Assembly (NCBI GenBank): GCA_963744875.1
Contig: CAVUVQ010000030.1
Coordinates: forward strand, 28,884-92,883
Reading direction: 5' to 3'
DNA length: 64,000 nucleotides
Origin: JACDAE01 sp963744875
GTDB lineage: Bacteria; Chloroflexota; Ktedonobacteria; Ktedonobacterales; Ktedonobacteraceae
Shown: piece by piece, positions 1-11,080 of the stretch
Layout of the letters: each line of letters begins with the position of its first letter
How positions within the stretch are numbered: the first letter of the stretch is position 1
Notes under the pieces: model-generated
What the model saw: the letters and a program-made list of their open reading frames with translations, nothing else
What the model was told of the DNA's origin: nothing
The model's database searches: none
Translations under genes and position numbers: made by a program

Positions 1-3000
1 CCCCCTGTAGTAGTAGGCAACGTCACACTCTTTACTGTCTTCGTCGCATCCAGATGAACCTCAGCATAGTAGAGGAACGCGCTATATTCGACTGACCACC
101 GACCGTATTGTAGTACGGTAATACAGCCGCAATAGTATTTCCGAAGGAAAGAGTAGATGTTGCCCAGTCGGTAAAACCAAGCGTAAAGGATTGTGTCGAG
201 CCATCCGTATAGGTGATGGTGGCAGTCCCTGAAATCGGTCCGTAGGTTGCTGCACCTAGGAAAGCCAGAGTATTAGCATTACTGACGGGCGTTACCGGGA
301 TCACCTGACCGTTAGCAACATAGTTATCATATTGTCCAAAGGCAACATTGGGCCAGCTAAAACTTACACCATTCACGTTGACAGGTGCGCCAGGCACAAA
401 ACCAGCATTCTGTAAGGCTGATGCGGAGATACTATTCCCAACATTATCAATGCTGACAAAGCTTGTATTGGCATCCGCGCTGATACCAGCATTGTTATAG
501 GTACTTGCGCTTCGTGTTCCCAGCGCGAAGATGTGGATGCGACTCTGGTTGGGCTAAGCGTAATACTCTTGAGCGTCTTGCCAGATTGTAGTGCGACATC
601 GGCATAGAACAGGTAGACATTGATCTTCTGCACACCCGTGGATGTGTTGCGAGAGGTCATCGTAGCAATCTTCTGATTCCCCGCTGCCACAGAACCAGAG
701 CCGCTTCCCAGAGTCCAGTCTGTCATCGTCAACGTAAAGGGTTGTGTTGAACCATCGGTGTAAGTAAGGGTGGCAGTCCCCGATGCAGTCCCATTACTTG
801 CCGAACCAATAAATCCTAATGTCGTAGCATTAGGAGCCGGGACGATAGGAATTGTCTGACCAATGGCAGTGTAGTTATCATATTGGCCAGCAGTTGCATT
901 TGCCCAGGTAAAGGTTACGCCATTGAAGTAGACAGATTGATTGGGTTGAATACCAACCGCCTTCAACGCCTGTGCGGAATAGGAACTGCCTTGGGCATCA
1001 AAATTTGCCGTCTTGGTATTTGCATTGTCGCTGGTACCAATATTGTTATAGACAATTGCGCCACGTGTCGAAATGGCGAAAAATGCGCATCAGTCCAGCA
1101 CTAACGGCCTGTGGCAGTGTGATACTCTGCACCGTTTTACTTGCCGTTAATGAGTACTCTACATAATAGAGATGAACGGTCTGGGTATATTTTCCTGTCT
1201 GCCTATTGAGATAGGACATCGTGGCAGCAATTTGATTATTATTCACTGGTGTTGTGGCCCACCAATCAGTGAACCCGAGCGTAATAGCTTGATGTGAACC
1301 ATCAGCATAATTCACCGTTGCCGTACCGATGGGTGAACCATTCGTTCCAGTCCCCAGAAATGCAATTGTGTTCGCACTATCCACAGGTGTTAGAGGGATT
1401 GTCTGACCAGTGGCAACATAGTTATCGAGTTGCCCTCCAGTCGCTTCAGTTGGCCAGATGAAGGTCACACCATTGATCGTGAAGGGCTGTCCAGGGGTTA
1501 ATCCCGCCTGTTGCAATGCCTGTGCTGAATAACTGGTTGCGCTTGATCCCTCATCCAGATCTGCAAAAGATGGGTGTGCATCGTCAGCGACACCAACATT
1601 GTTATAGATGCTATTGCCACGAGTGCCGATGGCAAAGATGTGAATTGCTGATTGATTAGGTAAGGTAATACTCTGAAGCGTTTTGCCACTGGTGAGAGCG
1701 ACATCTGTGTAGTAGAGGTAGATGAGACGAGCATCTTTTCCCTTGGGTATATCTCGGTAACTCATAGTAACAACATACTGGTTATTGGCAGCAAGTGGAC
1801 CCTTGCCGAGGCTACTGGTCCAATCCGTCAAATTGAGTGTAGCGGCCTGGGTAGTACCATCGGTATAGGTCATAGTTATTTGACCGGATTGATTTCCTGC
1901 AACGGATGCCCCCAGGAAACCGAGAGTCGTTGCGTTATTGACAGGTGTGATGGCGATTGTCTGTCCATTCGCGGCGAAATTATTGTACTGGCTTACCGAT
2001 GCATTTGGCTCATCCGCTGCATTTGGATCGCTTAGTACATTGGGCCAGGTAAAATTGATCCCATCCTTCGCGACAATCTGACCTGGTTGAATACCCACGC
2101 TTTGCAATGCCTGTTGCGAGTAGGCAGCATTTTGACCATCAAAGTTCCCCAGCGTTGGATGATTGTCATCAACGGTTCCGATATTGTTATAGTAGGAACC
2201 GGCACGTGTCCCAACCGCGAAGATATGAAGCTGACCACTTCCTTGCGTCAGTGAATTTGGGAGTGTGACGCTTTGTACCGTCTTATTCGACTGCAAGGCC
2301 GTCTCTGTGTAGTAGATGAAACAATTGCCCATCTCTTTGCCAGCGGTCGTATTGTGGTATGGCAGTACTGCGATAGCAACATTCCCATCCTGGGGACTGT
2401 TCTTACACCAATCAGTAAAGCCAAGCGTAAAGTTCTGCGTTGAACCATCGGTATAGGTAATCGTGGCGGCTCCGGCAGAAGAGCCATTGGTACTCAAGCC
2501 CAGAAATGCCAGAGTGCTGGCGTTATTGACAGGAGTAACAGGAACGGTCTGCCCATTCGCTTGATAGTTGTCATCATAGCCCGGGCCAGCAGTTGGCCAT
2601 GTGAAGTCCACGCCATTGGCTTTTACGCTCTGGCCTGCATCAATACCTGCATATTGGAGCGTTTCATAGGAGAGGCTTTTTCCTCCGCCATCCATATTCG
2701 CAAAGTGGTTTCCAGCATCATCGCTAATAGCAGCATTATTGTAGGCATTATCTGCCTGTGTTCCAATTGCCAATACATGCAACTGACTGCTGGCAGGTGA
2801 AATAACGTTAGGCAGTGTAACACTCTGCAACGTCTTACCAGCAGGAATTGCGGTGGCAGCATAATAGATGTATGTAGGTGAATTGATGTGACCGGTGGAC
2901 GAGTTGCGATATGGCATGGTAACCACCTTCTCATTATTGAAGGATGGAGCACCATTTGTCCAATCAGTCAAACCAAGCGTAAAGTTCTGCGTCGTGCCAT

Positions 3001-5580
3001 CGGTAAAATTCATTGTCGCTGTACCACTTGCACCGCCATTGGTTGACGAGCCAAGAAAGGCGAGGCTGGTAGCATTTGTGACTGGCGAGACCGAGATTAC
3101 CTGTCCATTGGCCTCATAATTATCTGGAATGATGCCCCAACTATTTATCCAGTTAAACTCAGTTCCCTTGTAGATGATATCAAAGTTGGATTGTGTACTT
3201 CCACCGGGGTAGATACCAGCAGTTCTGAGTGCTTGATAGGAGTAGCTATTATTATGGTGATCGTAATCAGAGAAAATAGTCCCTGTATCAAGACTTACCG
3301 CGACACCATTTGTATATCCACCCGCGGTCCGTGTCGCGATAGAGAAGATGTGCATCTGCCCTTGATTAGGTGTTGAGGGCAAGGTAATACTCTGCACCGT
3401 TTTGCCAGAGAGTAATTTTTGTTCGGTGTAAAAAAGGAACGCTCTGACGCTTTGCTGACCACTCTGGTTATTGCGATGAAAAAGCGTTGCCATTGAGCGA
3501 TTGTGGAAACTAGGGGCACTGGTAAAGTTCTGGAGCGTCCAATCGCTTAATGCAAGAGTGAAATTTTGCGTGGAGCCATCCGTATACTTGATGGTTGCGG
3601 TGCCGGAAGAGGATCCGTTCGTTGAGGTTCCGATGAAGCCGATAGTATCAGCCTGCGCGACGGCAGTAATTGGGATCGTCTGGCCCTGGGCAAGGTAATT
3701 ATCTGGTTCCCCTACACTGACCGCTGGCCATTGAAAATTCATCCCATTATAGGTCAAGATATCGCCACGATACCAGCCTGCTGAGTTTCTCAAAATCCTG
3801 TTCAGAAAAACTGTTACCTGAACCGTCAAGATTTGCGAAACCAAGGCTAGCATTGTCACTGATACCGATATTATTAAAGTAGGAACGCATGCCAACAGCA
3901 AAAACGTGCATCTGACCACCCGTGGTCGTTGAAGGCAACGTCACGCTTTGCACAATTTTGCCAGCGGGAATATCCAGTTCCGCATTGAAGAGGTAAGTAT
4001 TCTGAGTGACTTTTCCCTTGGCACTATTGTGATAACTCATGGTCACGGATTTATCCGTGCCAGGTGCAGGCTGATCGACACCCGTACTTAACGTCCAATC
4101 ACTGAGCGTCAAATTTTTGGTGTCACTGGTTCCATCCGCATAATTAAGAGTGACCGAACCAGTGGAAGCGCCGCCAACGGAAGCACCAAGAAAGCCTATT
4201 TTTACCGCATTAAAAACCGGCGAGTTGACGGTTATTATTTGTCCATTAACCTGATAGTTATCGAGTTGTCCACTCTTAACATTGGGCCAGGTATACTCGA
4301 TCCCATCATCAACGAAGATCTGGCCCGGCACGACCTTCACAGATTGGAGCGCCTGGGCCGAAAAGCTATTGCCATGACTATCAAAATTACCAGCGGTCAT
4401 TTGTGTATCATCGCTCACACCAACACTGTCGTAAACCGCTGAATAATCACGTGTGCTGATAGCGAAGACATGCAATTGACCACCAGTTGCACTTGATGGA
4501 AGCTGAACATTCTGAATCGTTTTCCCTGCCTGCAAAGCCACTTCAGTATAGAAGAGGTAGGTATTCACAGTTTGTTTCCCACTGGCAGCGTTGCGATACG
4601 AAAGAGATGCAGCGATACTATTATTTGGTAGAAGAGAGTTTCGACCAGCATTGAGCGTCCAGTCATTAAAGGCCAGCGTGAAACTCTGAGTAGAACCATC
4701 AGTATATGTAATCAAGGCTGTTCCTGAAGCGGAACCAGCCGCAGAAGCGCTTGCAGAACCCAGGAATCCGAGTGCAGCGGCATTATTTACAGGCACCACT
4801 GGAACAGTCTGCCCATTGGATTGATAGTTATTAAACGTTCCCGGTGCCGGACTAGGCCAGTTGAACGTGATACCATTGTAGGTAAAGGGCTGGCCAATCG
4901 TAATGCCTGCCTGTTGTTGCAGAGCCTGAGCCGAATAGCTCGCTCCACCACCATCGAAATTGCCCAATTTTGTATTGGTATCGTCACTCACACCTACATT
5001 ATTATAAGCAGTACGTGTACTGACAGCAAAAATGTGTATTTGTCCATGGTCAACAGACGTTGGCAACGTAACACTTTGCACGACCTTATCTGTCTGCAAA
5101 CCAATCTCATTGTAGAACAGATAGGTTTTCACAGTTTGTTTGCCACTGGGCGCATTATGATAAGCCATCGTCGCGGCAATCAGATTTCCATAGTCTGGTT
5201 GTGTTTTGCTCCCACTATCGAAAGTCCAGTCACTCATGCCTAAAGAGGCTGTCTGTGTAGAACCATCAGTATAGGTGATTACCACATTTCCAGCCCCCTC
5301 ACCGTTAGAGGATGCACCCAGAAAAGTAACAGACACCGCATTATTAACGGGTGTTACAGGAATTACCTGTCCATTGGCAACATAGTTATCAACTGTACCA
5401 ACTGTTGACGATGGCCAAGCAAACACAGAACCATTGACCGTCACATTCTTTCCAGGAGTGATCCCAACCCCTTGTAAGGCCTGAACAGAATATCCACTTT
5501 TTGTGCCATCAAAGTTTGCTGCAGCTGGTGTAGAGTCATTACTGGTCCCTACATTGTTATAAGCTGGTAGGCTGACATTA
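1..5580 (-). repeat. Tandem coding repeat, ~560 bp period, at least 10 units
   Basis: Unit starts (the YNN(V/I)G codons) fall near 5570, 5000, 4430, 3870, 3310, 2740, 2185, 1605, 1045 and 495. The spacing is a regular 550-570 bp. The units are diverged in DNA sequence but share about ten short protein motifs, so this is an old domain amplification rather than a recent DNA duplication. The last unit is cut by the window edge. Confidence 0.85.
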
Positions 5581-5882
5581 GCATGAGCCATACGAAGACG
5601 AGCCAATGCTTTCTGCTGTGCTGAAGCTCCTACAGGTGTCACAGTTGGATTACTTACCTTAATATAACTTCCCAACTTCTGTTGCATCGTCGCCAATGTA
5701 GCATCGTCGACGGAGAGACTTGCAGTGCTAGCGTGAACTGCTGTGCTGGTAAAAAATGCTAGCGGAACGAAACTAAACAATAAAAAACATAATAAGAGGG
5801 GATTAAGCACCTGTTGAGCTGTAATTTTTCTCTTTTTCTGTCCTTGAGGCGAAAAATGAAGGCGTTCTTGCCTGGATTGCAT
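1..5882 (-). pseudogene. Giant secreted protein of tandem carbohydrate-enzyme-associated domains, four frameshifts, continues past left edge
   Basis: The start at 5882 is followed by a basic stretch, a hydrophobic signal segment (about residues 26-50) ending near AVHAS, and a ~50-residue linker. Then come at least ten copies of a ~187-residue domain with landmarks YNN(V/I)G, NFDG, SYSAQAL, NGxxFTWP, DNYxANGQxIPVTPV, FLGxxxNG, YTDGSTQ, DW, and HIFAIGTR. Similar domains are known as appendages on secreted actinobacterial glycoside hydrolases; no catalytic domain is visible here. The frame breaks near 3785, at an A5 run at 1079-1083 (one base extra), near 555 and near 90-105. Restoring each one continues the repeat exactly. 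Between breaks the frame is clean for 2-3 kb. Either a decaying gene or homopolymer read errors. The likely role, polysaccharide binding or surface adhesion, is inference. Confidence 0.8.
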
Positions 5883-6122
5883 AGATATATTTCTCCATTC
5901 ACACAGTTTTACTCTTATTCAAAAGAGAGAAGAGGTATAATAGCCTATAAAATTTCCTCTTATACACAGGATATGCTAATATATGAGTATATCAAATGCC
6001 ATTTGTTAAACATTCATTAGTCATTAACTAGACAAACACAGATGAGGTGAATAGTTTGTCTTTTCTTCTTCGTCCAATAAAAACATATTTCTTCCAATTG
6101 TGCAGTAGACTACTAGAAAGAT
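5883..6122. promoter_or_regulatory. Divergent AT-rich intergenic region with 8-bp inverted repeat
   Basis: This region separates the giant repeat gene (minus) from the NB-ARC gene (plus), so it must hold both promoters. An exact inverted repeat AGACAAAC/GTTTGTCT lies at 6030-6037 and 6054-6061 and is a candidate operator. A GGAG sequence precedes the minus-strand ATG at 5882. No single minus-10/minus-35 pair stands out. Confidence 0.4.
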
Positions 6123-7442
6123 ATGGACTATATAATGAAAAGTAATCTATTATCAAAGGCAAATATCATTTTAAAACAGCAACGTTTGAAGCAGAGCTTG
6201 ACACAAGAGAAGTTGGCGGAAAAACTCGGCACAACCGTTATGAATGTGAGTCGCTGGGAACGGGGCATTATCTCCCCCGGACTGCATTTTCAGCGAAAAT
6301 TATGCGATCTTTTTCAATTAAGTCCCCTAGAACTGGGTTTACAAAGCAGCGAAGATGGTTACACCTCCTCGATAGAGAGAGGAAGCCCAAAAATCGTAGA
6401 TCCAGCATTGCCATTAACTTTAATGAACACGCTCGAAGGCATTGGTCGCCAGGTGTTACTTAACCAACTCATACAACAAATTTTAGGCGGTTGCAAGAGC
6501 ATTGCATTAACTGGTTTACCGGGGATCGGCAAAACAACCCTGGCTGTTATGCTAGCCTCTCACCCTACAATCCAGCAGCATTTTTCTGATGGTATTTTAT
6601 GGGCTACCTTAGGCCGTCAGCCACAGATTATGACGCTGTTCAGTCGCTGGGGAACATTCTTAGAAATTGCGCCTGTGGAAATGTCCGATTTCACAACCAT
6701 AGACGCCTGGCAGCGCACATTGCGGGATCATATTGGCTCTCGACGTATGCTTTTAATACTTGATGATGCCTGGGAAATCGATGATGCCTCGCCTTTCTAC
6801 CTTAATGGGCATCGCTGTGCTCATGTTTTGACCACCAGATTCCCTACTATCGCTCATACATTTGCCCTCAACGATGTATACACCATCCCAGAATTTGAGA
6901 GAGCCGAAAGTATGGCCTTACTGAAGCACTTTATCCCTGATGCATGTGAAACTTTTCCGCATGAGATCAATGAACTTATTCAGCAAGTTGGTGGACTCCC
7001 ACTTGCACTTACCCTCATTGGACGACATTTACTTGTACATACCTATACCGGTCCACGCAGGAGAGTCTATCAACATTTGTTACAATTAATTGAATATGCA
7101 GATAAACGTTTATCAGTACACTATCCATCACAGGACAAGAACATTCCGTCTGGTTCCTCTTATTCACTACAGGCCGCCATTGCTATGAGTTGTGACATTC
7201 TTTCAATACAAGGGCAAACCGCCTTGCGTACGCTTGCCATGTTTCCATCTAGCCAGCAAAGCTTTTCGGAGGCGGCTATACTTTCTATCTGTCACATAGA
7301 GACGGCCATACTAGATGAGCTTGTTGATAGTGGCCTTCTGACCTATATCGTGCCAGACCGTTACCAAATGCATCCAACTATTCGTGATACGTCGCAACTT
7401 CTTCCTTTAAGTCCTCATGTAGAAAGATGTTTCCAACTATAA
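6123..7442 (+). CDS. XRE-family HTH / NB-ARC STAND ATPase
   Basis: A 439-residue protein. Residues ~12-70 form a Cro/C1-type HTH (LTQEKLAEKLGTT...VSRWERG). The NB-ARC ATPase follows: Walker A GLPGIGKTT near residue 135, Walker B LLILDDAW near 215, a sensor-like TTR, the GLPLAL motif near 293, and an MHPTIRD sequence in the MHD position near 418. Family members usually carry a long C-terminal TPR or WD40 sensor. This one stops soon after the MHD-like motif, so the sensor is missing or lost. STAND proteins act as ATP-driven signalling switches, and the HTH suggests a DNA-bound output. There are two possible starts, ATG 6123 (AGAAAG upstream) and ATG 6135. The first is preferred only weakly. Confidence 0.85.
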   Translation: MDYIMKSNLLSKANIILKQQRLKQSLTQEKLAEKLGTTVMNVSRWERGIISPGLHFQRKLCDLFQLSPLELGLQSSEDGYTSSIERGSPKIVDPALPLTLMNTLEGIGRQVLLNQLIQQILGGCKSIALTGLPGIGKTTLAVMLASHPTIQQHFSDGILWATLGRQPQIMTLFSRWGTFLEIAPVEMSDFTTIDAWQRTLRDHIGSRRMLLILDDAWEIDDASPFYLNGHRCAHVLTTRFPTIAHTFALNDVYTIPEFERAESMALLKHFIPDACETFPHEINELIQQVGGLPLALTLIGRHLLVHTYTGPRRRVYQHLLQLIEYADKRLSVHYPSQDKNIPSGSSYSLQAAIAMSCDILSIQGQTALRTLAMFPSSQQSFSEAAILSICHIETAILDELVDSGLLTYIVPDRYQMHPTIRDTSQLLPLSPHVERCFQL

Positions 7443-7821
7443 TGGCCCTAGAATGTGCGGCACGAAGTCGCTTGCAATGAGTTGAAGCACAAGCTTCCAG
7501 CCCCATGTCCAGGACTATCCTCAATCCCTCACTGCATCCCTGGTAACGATGGAGTTGAAACGAGAGACAACGTCCAAGGAGGCTTCTAGTCCAAAGAGGC
7601 GACCCTACATTCTGTAACTCGATACATAGAGGGTCGGCTTAGGTGAATTTGCCCCGATTTCGTAGAGCTAGAGAAAGTGGAGAGTGCAAAAATATTTCCT
7701 TTCCAATGAGGAGATAGAATACGGGTAACCTACCAGCCAAGTGTGGTGCACATCGCCTGAAATGGCACATCACAAGAAGTGTGTCTTGCAAATAATAGGA
7801 CTCCCGTCGGTTCCGGTTTGA
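7443..7821. other. Non-coding stretch ending in a 16-bp motif shared with the HTH/palindrome elements
   Basis: No frame gives a recognisable protein between the NB-ARC stop and 7821. The region may be the lost 3' part of that gene or an element scar. The last bases (about 7804-7819, CCCGTCGGTTCCGGTT) match 17140-17155 exactly and 28623-28638 with two differences. In all three places a long palindrome lies downstream. Confidence 0.4.
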
Positions 7822-7862
7822 TAAATAGTGTAACTCACTCAGAGTGAGTTACACTATTTATA
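7822..7862. repeat. Perfect palindrome, 20-bp arms, 1-nt centre
   Basis: The arms at 7822-7841 and 7843-7862 (ATAAATAGTG...CACTATTTAT) are exact reverse complements around a single A. The stem is not GC-rich and no clean T-run follows, so a simple terminator is less likely than a cruciform-forming site, an operator or a mobile-element end. From 7863 to about 8128 there is only AT-rich, pyrimidine-rich sequence with no gene I can support. Confidence 0.7.
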
Positions 7863-8207
7863 TTTTACGAAGGGATGTCAGTACGCGTAATAACACGCTT
7901 AAAAGTACTTTCATCCTCCCCTTTTCTTCTCTCCTCCTTCAGCTTCTCAAGTGTTTCAAGCCTCTTCCTCATGCAAAAGCTCTCTTCCTTTTTTCTTCGC
8001 TGAGATTATTTTTCTACGAAAGCACATACTGGCTCATCTTGCCGGCATGACGCATTTTGCGGTTCATTCTCGCTCTGTCTCTCTTTTATCATCAAATACT
8101 CTTTATAAGAGATATATTAAAAGTGCATTCACATCATGACGTATGAGAAGGTAGAGGTTCTGAAAACAGAACGCTCTTCATTGAATGGTTCGACACGACG
8201 ACAGTGA

Positions 8208-8279
8208 TCCCCACACATTTCAAGAAGCTGATCGATTTCTTCTTCTGTTCTCACACTCCTTAAAAGCGGGGCAGGATCA
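8208..8279 (-). repeat. ~70-bp repeat, copy 1 (partner at 22548-22620)
   Basis: This stretch and 22548-22620 share most bases. On the minus strand both read as the same peptide pattern DPAPLLxSxRTEEExxQLLxM in an open frame. This looks like the N-terminal start of a once-duplicated gene, possibly a transposase. The family is not recognised with confidence. Confidence 0.45.
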
Positions 8280-8361
8280 GAATGGCTACATTCCTCTTCC
8301 GCGTTTCTGTTCCTACCAACTGCAAACCCCAATTAGAACAAAAATGCGCAGTGATCGATTT

Positions 8362-8586
8362 TTACAGTGATCCTAGTCTTACCTCAACCATGTCGGCCAG
8401 GATCAAGGCAACATCGCCTGCTCCACTGCCCAGATCAAGCACCTTCATGCCAGCGAGAATCCCCGCCTGCTCAAAGAGTTTGCGTGTGGAAGGACTGAGT
8501 AGCTGGGCTTGCACCTGCAATCGTCGGGCTTCCTCCTAGCTATAGCCTGGCGTGTAGGTATCATCAGGAAGATTCTTTTCATTCAT
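8362..8586 (-). pseudogene. SAM-dependent methyltransferase remnant
   Basis: From ATG 8586 the frame reads a short N-terminus, an in-frame TAG at codon 17, then EEARRLQVQAQLLSPSTRKL and the SAM-binding motif I (VLDLGSGAGDVAL). It stops about 15 residues later, at 8362-8364. Only about 70 of the usual 250 or more residues remain. It lies 20 bp downstream of the VOC gene on the same strand, so the two probably formed one transcription unit. Confidence 0.7.
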
Positions 8587-8606
8587 TGGCTTTTGTCCTT
8601 TCTTGC

Positions 8607-9089
8607 TCAAGAAGCCGTCGGATCAGTGAGATCGGTCCTCTGAAGAGACTCCCTCTGCTGAAAGAGATCTGCTTCATGCGCGAAGAGGCCTCGACCGATC
8701 TGGACGAACTCAAAGAAGTTTCCATCAGGGTCAGAGACAAAAATGGTTCCCGTGCCATAAGAGAGATCATCATTGGGATCGGTCAGCGGCTTTTTTCGCA
8801 TCTGGATGTCCACTTGAAACGGTTTGAGCGATGCCGTGAGAAGACGCGATAAGAGTTCATTCAAGTTATCCACTTGCAGAGCGACGTGTCGAACGACATC
8901 GTAGGGAGAGGGAGAGATCTCCAACGGGGCATCAGGAATCTCTATCACGTGTATGGTACACGCACCAGCAATGAACCAGACGGGAATACGCTTATGTTGC
9001 TCTAAACCGAGCACCTCAAGAAAAAAGTGCCTCGCTCTTTCATTATTTGTCACGCGCAAGCTGACATGATTAATTCCTTGATATTTCAT
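8607..9089 (-). CDS. VOC (glyoxalase/bleomycin-resistance/dioxygenase) superfamily protein
   Basis: A 160-residue protein with the two-module VOC fold. Module one begins MKYQGINHVSLRVTN, with a metal-ligand His at residue 8. Module two contains RHVALQVDNLNELL (His near 68) and ends DPDGNFFEFVQ, with the usual C-terminal metal-binding Glu. A GAAGGA-like site precedes the ATG. The family covers metal-dependent isomerases, dioxygenases and antibiotic-binding proteins, and the substrate cannot be told. Downstream lies the methyltransferase remnant. Confidence 0.85.
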   Translation of the reverse strand: MKYQGINHVSLRVTNNERARHFFLEVLGLEQHKRIPVWFIAGACTIHVIEIPDAPLEISPSPYDVVRHVALQVDNLNELLSRLLTASLKPFQVDIQMRKKPLTDPNDDLSYGTGTIFVSDPDGNFFEFVQIGRGLFAHEADLFQQRESLQRTDLTDPTAS

Positions 9090-9744
9090 GAAAAGTTTCC
9101 TTCATACTTATGGTAGATGAGCAAAGCTCTGCTTTGTATGATCACAATGAAGGGTTGGGGTCTTCCCACCGTGCAAAAATGGGTCTGCAGTCCTGTTCCG
9201 TAAGAGAGCGACTCTCACGTGGTCTCTCTCCTTTGTACACGAAATCAAGGGCAACTTGGAGATCATCCTCCGTATGTAGCGTGCAGTATAGAAGCCAATG
9301 TAGTATAATTGACCCATGAAGGCCAAGAAAGAATTGACCCACCCCTTAAAAAGGGCTACTCTTGTGTTGATCATAGACAGCAGACGCTTCACCTTTATTG
9401 ACGCTAAGCAGAGGGTTCATCCGAAATACGACGGTGACCCTTTCTAAGGACAAGACGAGGCGCTTCTTGCTCCGTCTTGCTCCAAGATAGCATTCTAAAG
9501 GAAGACTGACTAGAACGATCTTGCTGTTGCAGCGGTCCCCGCCCGATTGTCAATTCTTGTGTGAACTGTGTCACTGGCTAAGAGTGAGTCCAGTCCTAGT
9601 GCCGCGAGGAGCGATGAGCTATCCTGAAGCGATCTCAGGCGAGATCCTGTCAGATCCTCTCTGGCCAGAGAGAGCAAGAAGAGATCATGTCTGCGTGGTG
9701 AAACAGACAGACAAATAGCTCGACGCACGAAGAAAGGAATTCCC
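9090..9744. other. Gene-poor spacer between VOC and AraC genes
   Basis: This holds the upstream regions of two divergent genes. A TATACT sequence on the minus strand around 9300-9306 could serve the VOC gene. Short open frames exist on the minus strand, but none has a ribosome-binding site or recognisable domain, so none is called. Confidence 0.4.
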
Positions 9745-10626
9745 GTGAAGCTTTTGCGTGAAAAGGAACAGAGACCTCTCGAAGCCAGAGCAGGGCATGA
9801 GGCGGTCAAAGGCAGTGTCACGGTGTGGCGACCCTGGCAGCTCAAGCAGCTCGAACTCATGCAAGGAATAGCCGTCTCTACTCCCTCTCGGCAGCAATTC
9901 ACTCAGGGGTATCTGATTGCGTGCGGGCAGTCAGGAACAGCCCACATGCGGTATCGAAACATGCGTTTCAATGGCCAGGTCTTCGATGAGACGCTCTTTG
10001 TGTTCGAGCCGGGAGAAACCTGGACCAGCCAGCTCAAAGACCTCACCTTCCATCGTCTTTTTATTGACCCTGCCTGGCTGCAACAGTTCGCCACCGAGCG
10101 GCTCCACAGGGAGCAGTCCTTGCCCCATTTTTCCAGCCATCCCCTCTTTGATCCGTCTGTGAGCAGGGCCGTGCGTGACCTGGCTGCTCGTTCTCTGGCT
10201 CCGGCTTCTCGTCTGCAACAGGAGGAGACGCTGTTGCACCTGTTGGCTTCGTTGCTGCTTTCCCATGCCCAAGACGCCGGAGCCCTGCCTCAACTGGGCA
10301 GGGAACACCCAGCCGTCAAGCGCACAAAGGAGTACCTGCAAGCGCACTACGCCCAGGAGATTGCGCTGCAAGAACTGGCCCAGGAGGCCGGCATGAGCCC
10401 CTTTCATCTCGCTCGCATCTTCCGCCAGGCCGTTGGCCTACCCCCCCATACGTATCAGACCCAGTTGCGCCTGGCGCGTGCCAAAACGTTGCTGGCGCAA
10501 GGGTACGACGTGAGCTATGTGGCCCAGGAAACCGGCTTTTCTGATCAATCGCACTTCGCCCGGCACTTTAAGCGCCACTTCTTGGCGACTCCAGGAAGCT
10601 ATCGCAAAACCGCAAGATTTTCCTAG
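9745..10626 (+). CDS. AraC-family transcriptional regulator
   Basis: A 293-residue protein. Residues ~25-150 match the cupin-like AraC N-terminal ligand domain. Residues ~193-290 hold the double HTH: IALQELAQEAGMSPFHLARIF and then VSYVAQETGFSDQSHFARHF, ending near the typical FLATPGSYR. The start is GTG at 9745, seven bases after GAAAGGA. The nearest neighbours are the VOC/methyltransferase pair upstream on the other strand, a plausible but unproven target. The inducer is unknown. Confidence 0.9.
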   Translation: MKLLREKEQRPLEARAGHEAVKGSVTVWRPWQLKQLELMQGIAVSTPSRQQFTQGYLIACGQSGTAHMRYRNMRFNGQVFDETLFVFEPGETWTSQLKDLTFHRLFIDPAWLQQFATERLHREQSLPHFSSHPLFDPSVSRAVRDLAARSLAPASRLQQEETLLHLLASLLLSHAQDAGALPQLGREHPAVKRTKEYLQAHYAQEIALQELAQEAGMSPFHLARIFRQAVGLPPHTYQTQLRLARAKTLLAQGYDVSYVAQETGFSDQSHFARHFKRHFLATPGSYRKTARFS

Positions 10627-10773
10627 TCGGTCTGCCTTGCTTGCGCTCTCGCCGGAGCAAGTGGGAGTGCTGCTGGCTGCCCCTTTTCTTCCTCCTGACA
10701 GTCGATGGGTACACCGCACTGGCATCCTACCAGGAGATGCACACCTCAGCACAAAAAGAAAGCACCTGAATCA

Positions 10774-10908
10774 GGGTCTGTCTCACTTTGGGTGATTCTC
10801 AAATTGAACTGCAAACCCGGCTCAGTGGAGCTTCGCAGTTAAAGCCGATGGATGAGTATTCCTTTCGTTCATACGCTAGAGCTTTCACGCAAAGTGAGAC
10901 TGAGCCCA
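10774..10908. repeat. Possible ~135-bp miniature element with imperfect terminal inverted repeats
   Basis: The left end (10774-10793, containing TCTCACTTTG) and the right end (10889-10908, containing CAAAGTGAGA) are inverted repeats with an exact 10-bp core and partly matching flanks. The interior codes for nothing. It sits alone in the 454-bp gap after the AraC gene. No second copy is visible in the window, so calling it a MITE is tentative. Confidence 0.3.
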
Positions 10909-11080
10909 CGGTAAATCCAAAAATTCCGGATCTGGCTCAATCCTGGTGAAGGATGAGTTTCTCTGACGATTGCTCCCCTTTTGTCTTCACATGGTAAAGA
11001 AGAGCAAAATAGCTGCTCTTCCTGAACGTTCACCGAGGGTGGACCGGTTCCGCAGAATCCTGGGATTGACACCAGGGTGG

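Noticed and set aside
1070..1090. Programmed frameshifting in the giant repeat gene
   Set aside because: The A5 run is too short for a typical slippery site, no pseudoknot is evident, and three other breaks in the same gene lack any common signal. A lesion or read error is simpler.
7443..7821. Possible group II intron or structured RNA
   Set aside because: I could not find a domain V-like hairpin or maturase trace, so no RNA element is claimed.
9108..9392. Open frames in the VOC-AraC spacer
   Set aside because: Several overlapping frames compete, and none has a start context or motif. More likely promoter DNA.
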